Shown: one piece after another, positions 59,136 to 64,000 of the stretch
Position numbering within the stretch: the stretch's first letter is position 1
How the letters are laid out: each line of letters begins with the position of its first letter
NCBI RefSeq assembly: GCF_016086655.4
Contig: NC_052136.2
Span: forward strand, 5,332,001 to 5,396,000
DNA: 64,000 bases
Reading direction: 5' to 3'
Origin: Lepeophtheirus salmonis
Lineage: Eukaryota > Arthropoda > Copepoda > Siphonostomatoida > Caligidae
Notes under the pieces: generated by a model
Seen by the model: only the letters and a program-made list of their open reading frames with translations
Databases searched by the model: none
What the model was told of the DNA's origin: nothing
Program-made: the position numbers and the translations under genes

Positions 59136-59550
59136 TGTTTACAATCTTATACTTCTACAATCAGCACATGCAGAAGTACCCATATCCGGTCTGGCTAGTA
59201 TGACAAATAACTATTAAGGTACACATGTACATTAGGGTGGGGCTGGTGCGCAACAAACTGTTAAAATTTGACAAATAATGCTTCTATTTATTTTGATACT
59301 ATGTATGGACCAATTGAGCACATTTGCTCAATTTTTCTGAAATTGAGACAAAGTTTACTTTGAGTTCAAAGCCGAGAAAGTTTTTGAAATAGCGACAAAA
59401 AACTCAAAAATATTATTATTTTGAATGTATATAACTTTTTTTTGCAAAATATATAATTTTGATTATACTACAATGATAATAAAATATTTTTACTACTTTT
59501 TTGAAAAATCACAATTTAATATACAAAATTGATGAAAGTTTCAATAAATA
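59136..59550 (+). repeat. Dispersed repeat family R2, copy 2
   Basis: Same block order as 38917-39300, starting at the TTTACAATCTTATA-type segment and running through GTACATTAGGGTGGGGCTGG and GAAATAGCGACAAAAAACTC. It abuts the end of the TTAAGTTA-rich element within about 15 bases. Confidence 0.65.
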
Positions 59551-59999
59551 CTTCATAGGGTCCCACAATCTATAAATAATAATCTTCTTTTGTATTTAAT
59601 TATGTTCTATCTTAATTTTGTATCGTAAATAGATATCCAATATATATATATTTGTTTTTAATTTTGGTACGTATGTTTGAGGTAACTCTATGGGAAAATT
59701 CCAGGCCTACAAAGATTGCAGGTGTATTATTATTTTTTAACAGGCCATGAGGCATGTATTTATTTTATTATTAGACAAAGGCATTAAAAAAGTCCACATT
59801 GCATACATATAAATTTAACAATCACAAAAACATGGAATGGAAAAGACACCTCTCATAAAAAATAGAATCAAAATAGAATCTGACAAATAAGTTGATATTC
59901 TAAATAAACCAATGTAAAATGAGTGAAATAATTATCTAATTAAAGAAAAAAAACAATCACAAAACGCATGTTAAAAAACCAAATTCATTTTAAGGAATA
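59551..59999. other. AT-rich spacer
   Basis: No supported feature. Confidence 0.5.
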
Positions 60000-60300
60000 T
60001 ATTTTATATTTCTATAGAGTGTACTTTCTTCAAAATTGGACCATGCAATCATGTTTTTCAATAGATTTGAATATAATTCTGAGCGGAAGAGCCCTTCATT
60101 AAAAATATTTTAAAAATCTTCTTGGGTGGCCCCTATCCCTAGATAGTGAGTGAGTCTTTCACACATATTCTGATGGACTTTTTGATTTTTGATTGTATTC
60201 CTTTGCAATATGTTCAAGTTGTTTAGAGTCACGAAAAACATGGCCAAGGTTTTTACTAGAAACTTTGTAAGACCCGACGGACGTAAACACAAATCATGGA
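60000..60300 (-). pseudogene. Second copy of a LINE ORF1 zinc-knuckle segment
   Basis: On the minus strand, DSKQLEHIAKEYNQKSKSPSEY (about 60235-60160) repeats the segment KFEHIAKECNQKSKSPSKY found at 60930-61000. About 44 of 51 bases are shared between 60165-60225 and 60930-60985. In this copy the cysteines of the knuckle are lost. Downstream text is frameshifted. It therefore derives from the same ORF1 family, either by internal duplication or as a separate insertion. Confidence 0.55.
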
Positions 60301-61200
60301 TATTGGGTTTCCCGTTCTTTTTAATAGTATTGGGATCACCAAATCAGCATCCTCCCCTTTTTCTATAAAATAAGAGTATTCAAATATTTCTATTCTTATT
60401 CTGGTAACCTGCCAGACACACTACATTGGGGTAATTTTCGTAAAGTAAAATATTTAAGCAATATCCTTTTTCCTCTTTTTTTTTTTTTGTCTGTTTATGT
60501 TCACCTGTATTAATCTCATAGGCCTGAAATATAGTTATTGTTTTGCTTCCCCACTCTTTCTCTCTGTACTTGATTAATATCGTCGTTTAAGCTCCTTCTC
60601 TTCCTCATTTGCTTGAGACCCATAATTAATCTCTGAATCACATTCATGCATAGAAATTTTCCCTCTCCGTTATATATTCTCTTCTTGGACCTTCTTATCC
60701 TTTTAACTATTCTCTACAATATTTTCTTGAGTTGAGGGCTGTTTTTCAGTGTTGTTTTCTTCCATAGAGTTGATTAATGTATTCATATTTTTCTCTTCCA
60801 CTTATGTAGGTCCATCGTGATTTTTTTTTTCTTTTTGCTTTTGTTTCTTTTCTATAGCTCCATCTTCTGTAATTAGGATGGATTTTCACGAAGCATATTT
60901 TCTATTCAGTCTTTTTCCTCTTCTATATTTTGATGGACTTTTAGATTTTTGATTACATTCCTTTGCAATATGTTCGAATTTTAAGCATCTGCTACATTGC
61001 TTTGTTCTTCCACTCAAATTTATCGGCCTAATGTGCGAACCAATTTGGAGGAACCAGAATAAACTTGTAGAGTAACTCACAACTGTTACGGAGGCATAAG
61101 GAGTAGAAGTTGTTAAGATAGGTTCACTGAAACTTGATGTTCGAATCAGTGTCATTGACTTACAAGTTCGAACCATATAATTATAAGGCAATTAAATGCA
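60300..61200 (-). pseudogene. LINE ORF1 (CCHC zinc-knuckle) remnant
   Basis: The open segment 61191-60886 encodes MVRTCKSMTLIRTSSFSEPI, then GSHIRPINLSGRTKQ, and a complete zinc knuckle C-x2-C-x4-H-x4-C within QCSRCLKFEHIAKECN, followed by a basic tail (KSKSPSKYRRGKRLNR). Beyond the stop the text stays protein-like but charged (EDGAIEKKQKQKEKK; EENNTEKQPSTQENIVE). Then comes MRLIQVNINR, reminiscent of the start of LINE endonucleases, after which no clear EN motif follows. This is the C-terminal half of a non-LTR element's nucleic-acid-binding ORF1. The DNA encoding its first residues is the outer part of the inverted repeat described next. Confidence 0.6.
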
Positions 61201-62845
61201 ATTATTACCACTGTTACGTCAAATAAAAAACAGAAGAGGAACAAAAATATTACTCCAATCGATTGAAATTTAAATTCGATTCTTGACCGGAAATTAGATG
61301 AATATATGAGGATTGGATTGGACGAAAGACAGATAATTTATATCGAAGAATGGGTTTGACCCGTTCTACTCATTTTCACTTAAATGGTAATGTAAAACAA
61401 GTTCAATCCCTTTACTTGCCACGATTTAAGATTAGTACAGTTATATACTTCTAAATATCTAAATATGTAATAAAAATGTAGTATTTTTTTTTACTATTCT
61501 CATTGGTGAAAGGTTTATTTATAGATGACTTTGTATTGAAATCCATCGCTTTTGTCTTCAATGGTTCATTCCAAAATACTGTAGAATTTATAAGGCATTC
61601 AAGTCTTTAAAAATCAGTATAGTGCTTACTTTTCTTAGCCTGTACCTTTTGTCATTCAATATTTTCATAATTTATTTTTCTTCGATTACTTGTTTAAATA
61701 TTATAAAAATATCAAAGATTATTTGGTGTTATATTTGATTTACACAATATGTGTACAGTTGTCTAATTTAGGAAGATGAATTGTATCAGGAAAGTAATGA
61801 TGAGGATTCCAACAATTCTTCAAATATTTCATTCGAAATTAATAGAAACCTTTTTAAACCTAAGATTAAGAATGATAATAAGAATATCAAGGATAATAAT
61901 CTTTAAATAAAAGTAATTTTGTAACGCTTCATTGTATAATAATGTACACAAAATCCTTAAAAGAATAGAATTAATCATTACTAGTTAATACTATTTCGAA
62001 CTCTCTTTATGTTATTCATCCGTCACTACATTTTTAGGAGTCACTCATGTAAGAACTATTGTCCAATCCAATCTTCATTCAAAACTATAAGAACTTTTCA
62101 CTTTCTTCATGAGTCCTGTCTTGCTCACTAAGGAAATATATTCCGAGGATTGATCTTCTTTTACATTACCATTTAAGTGAAGATGAGTAGAATCAGTCAA
62201 AACTCATTCCCCAATATAAATTATCTGACTTTCGTCTGATTCAAAACGATAAGACCTCTTCACTTTATTCATAATTCATTCCCTGGTCACTAACGAAACT
62301 TGTTCTGAGGGTTGAACTTCTTTTAAATTAACATCTAAGTGAAGGTGAGGAGAGCCAGTTGAAACTCATGAGGAAAAGATTCCCGAAGGAACAGGAAAAC
62401 TGAAGCAAGGATATAAATAGATGGATTCCCTATGAATTACAAAAATTTCTGATGAATGCATGATATAGATTCCCAAGTATGAAGTCGTTTGGTCGAATAA
62501 TTAATTAAATCAGTACCCATGCCCATAATGTGATGAAATAAAAGAGTTTTTTAGCCACCTATAAATATTAAAGAGGATTGTTATTTGTTAATGCCAACCT
62601 ACGTGTTTCCAGAAAGTACATGAACTCTCCATGTATATGAATGGATGTAACGAAGAACGACGAAAATATCCCTCTAATTTCCGATAAAGAATCAAAATTA
62701 AATTTCAATCGAGTGGAATAATGTAATCAATAACATTTTTGTTTATCTTCTGTTTTTATATGACGTAACGGGTTAATAATTGTATTTAATTGCCTTATAA
62801 TTATATGGATCTGAACTTGTGAGTCAATCACACTGATTCGAACAT
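61137..62845. repeat. Large inverted repeat: LINE 5' regions facing each other
   Basis: 61137-61303 is the reverse complement of 62667-62845 over about 170 bases with roughly 80 percent agreement by eye, including TATAATTATAAGGCAATTAA. A second pair further in, 61318-61395 against 62163-62243, is also inverted (it shares AGATAATTTATAT and CACTTAAATGGTAATGTAA). The left arms lead into the minus-strand ORF1 remnant. The right arms therefore look like the 5' region of a second copy pointing right, although its ORF1 diverges soon after 62845. Confidence 0.7.
62062..62385 (+). repeat. Two tandem 162-bp units
   Basis: The unit at about 62062-62223 is repeated at 62224-62385 with many substitutions. 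Shared landmarks are TTCAAAAC-ATAAGA-C, TTCACTTT-TTCAT, GGTCAC/GCTCACTAA-GAAA, CTTCTTTTA-ATTA, TAAGTGAAG-TGAG and CA-T--AAACTCAT. It is part of the LINE-like 5' region, where tandem monomers often act as internal promoters; that role is an inference here. Confidence 0.65.
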
Positions 62846-64000
62846 TAAATCGATGAAACCGTTGCAATTTCATCCGTATCTTCTCTTCTCTCTAATTTCC
62901 CTCCTTTTTTTTTCTTGAAATCATAAGAAAATACTTGAATTTAGCAGAAGATATCGTAAAATAATACTTGAATGATTGAAACGGAGAAGTTTTGTCAAAA
63001 GGTCCTCAGAAAAAAAGGAACTATTGCAGTAATTATGTACTCAAAGGTAATAAAAATAAAAAGGAAGGATAAATGTGTGCCAAACTGTGAGTAATCACTT
63101 TAGCAAACGCACCTTCACTATTTGCCTGATCTCTTTTAGCCAATCCTGAACCATGTCAGCTCTAGATGCTTGAAATATATCCTCCAATATTTGAACTGCT
63201 TTTGAGTACGACGAATAAGACAACACAGTGCTTCTCTAAGTCAGCCAATATCAGCCCTTTTACATCTGGTACTCTAATTTTGGATAAAATCAGCTCATTT
63301 TTTGACTTCATGAGCTGCCTTGATTATACTTTGGCAGTGAATTTATTAACTTTTCGATCCGGTATTTATTTTTGACACGGAAGATCCACTTTAGAGTTTA
63401 GGAGTTTATCTTTTAGTATTCTTCTAACAGTGATAAAGAAAGGACTGTTTAGTAATCTTAGACATATCGATTCAAGATCCTGAGGATTAATTTTTCAAGC
63501 TTATGTTCATGGGAAAGCTGCATTACTATACCCCATCTTGCTGTGAGTCATTTTTCTTCCGACTCCCACTCTTGATATAAATAGAGGCATCAAATACCAT
63601 CCTTTTTCGGGTTTTTTTTTAAATTTGTCCTCCTTTTTTATGTTTCTGTTTTCCAGGAAGAAAGGATTCCATTCCGTAATATCATTTTCAATTACCTTCA
63701 AAAAGCTTAACTTATCTATTTCGGTAGACATCTTCTTCACTTCTCGTAAACTTCCCAACGATGTCTCTTTATTGATATTTCCAACACTGCTCCTGGATAT
63801 TAGTGCATTGTATTCTCAGATGGACACTTTGGCTGTTACCTGGCTTTGTCCACTCTCCCAGTAAACCCATAGTAATCTGGTTTCTCCATGAAAAATTGTT
63901 CCATAACAGACTGATTATGATTCCCTCAATTTTGTATTCCCTTTGACTCGGAGATGTAATACATCACTAGGAGGGGGTTTCTGATTCCAAGTAGATGTTT
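62846..64000 (-). other. Unassigned decayed reading frames
   Basis: Minus-strand frames remain protein-like over 63875-63100 but are broken: VKKMSTEIDKLSFLKVIEND, then NPQDLESICLRLLNSPFFIT, then KYNQGSS, MKSKNELILSKIRVPDVKGL, and in another frame SYSKAVQILEDIFQASRAD. I do not recognise the family. The coherence across frameshifts suggests a decayed ORF, perhaps a retroelement gag or ORF1. The opposing + strand frames at 63166-63375 and 63625-63864 are likely shadows. Confidence 0.35.

Noticed and set aside
1..64000. CRISPR array, bacterial operon or phage content
   Set aside because: There are no regularly spaced repeats, no ribosome-binding-site-led gene chains and no prokaryotic genes. The splice structure and transposon content are eukaryotic.

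Overview
The window looks like nuclear DNA of an arthropod. It is strikingly AT-rich, has spliced genes with small introns and one large intron, has no operon structure, and is dominated by decayed class II transposons of the mariner/Tc1 and hAT superfamilies plus LINE debris. Several transposase fragments read like families I associate with caligid copepods such as the salmon louse (Lepeophtheirus). That attribution is an inference from memory and has not been searched.

Only one intact protein-coding gene is supported. It lies on the + strand at 44175-51764 and has eight coding exons: a signal-peptide exon, a 5 kb first intron, then seven compact exons between 49317 and 51764. Spliced, it encodes 707 residues: signal peptide, three PAN/Apple-type modules, a zona pellucida (ZP) domain, a basic furin-type site, one transmembrane helix and a short cytoplasmic tail. 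This is the architecture of apical extracellular-matrix/cuticle proteins (NompA, NOAH, Trynity/Neo types). Its first intron carries two Tc1/mariner relics. Tandem AATAAA motifs lie about 175 bases after the stop.

Layout. 1.95-2.43 kb: antisense remnant of an unnamed repetitive ORF family. 6.36-8.06 kb: hAT dimerisation-domain relic beside a mariner relic. 11.48-13.51 kb: inverted-repeat (foldback) structure holding a mariner with clear terminal inverted repeats (TIRs). 14.35-15.79 kb: hAT element with probable 8-bp target duplication, itself interrupted by a 453-bp palindromic element at a TA. 17.59-18.88 kb: Tc1/mariner with 33-bp TIRs. 21.4-25.2 kb: two LINE fragments. 33.97-34.64 kb: internally deleted Tc1. 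53.4-54.3 kb and 55.17-56.10 kb: two more mariner relics, the second with TIRs. 58.3-59.1 kb: TTAAGTTA-rich probable hAT derivative. 60.0-62.85 kb: LINE ORF1 (zinc-knuckle) debris on the minus strand, facing an inverted copy of its 5' region across 162-bp tandem units.

The rest is AT-rich intergenic DNA with several low-copy dispersed repeats. Long homopolymer runs are strongly biased to T on the given strand. The transposase relics all show frameshifts or stops, so none looks able to mobilise itself. Apart from the PAN-ZP gene, the biology here is genome archaeology: nested insertions, foldback structures and non-autonomous derivatives.
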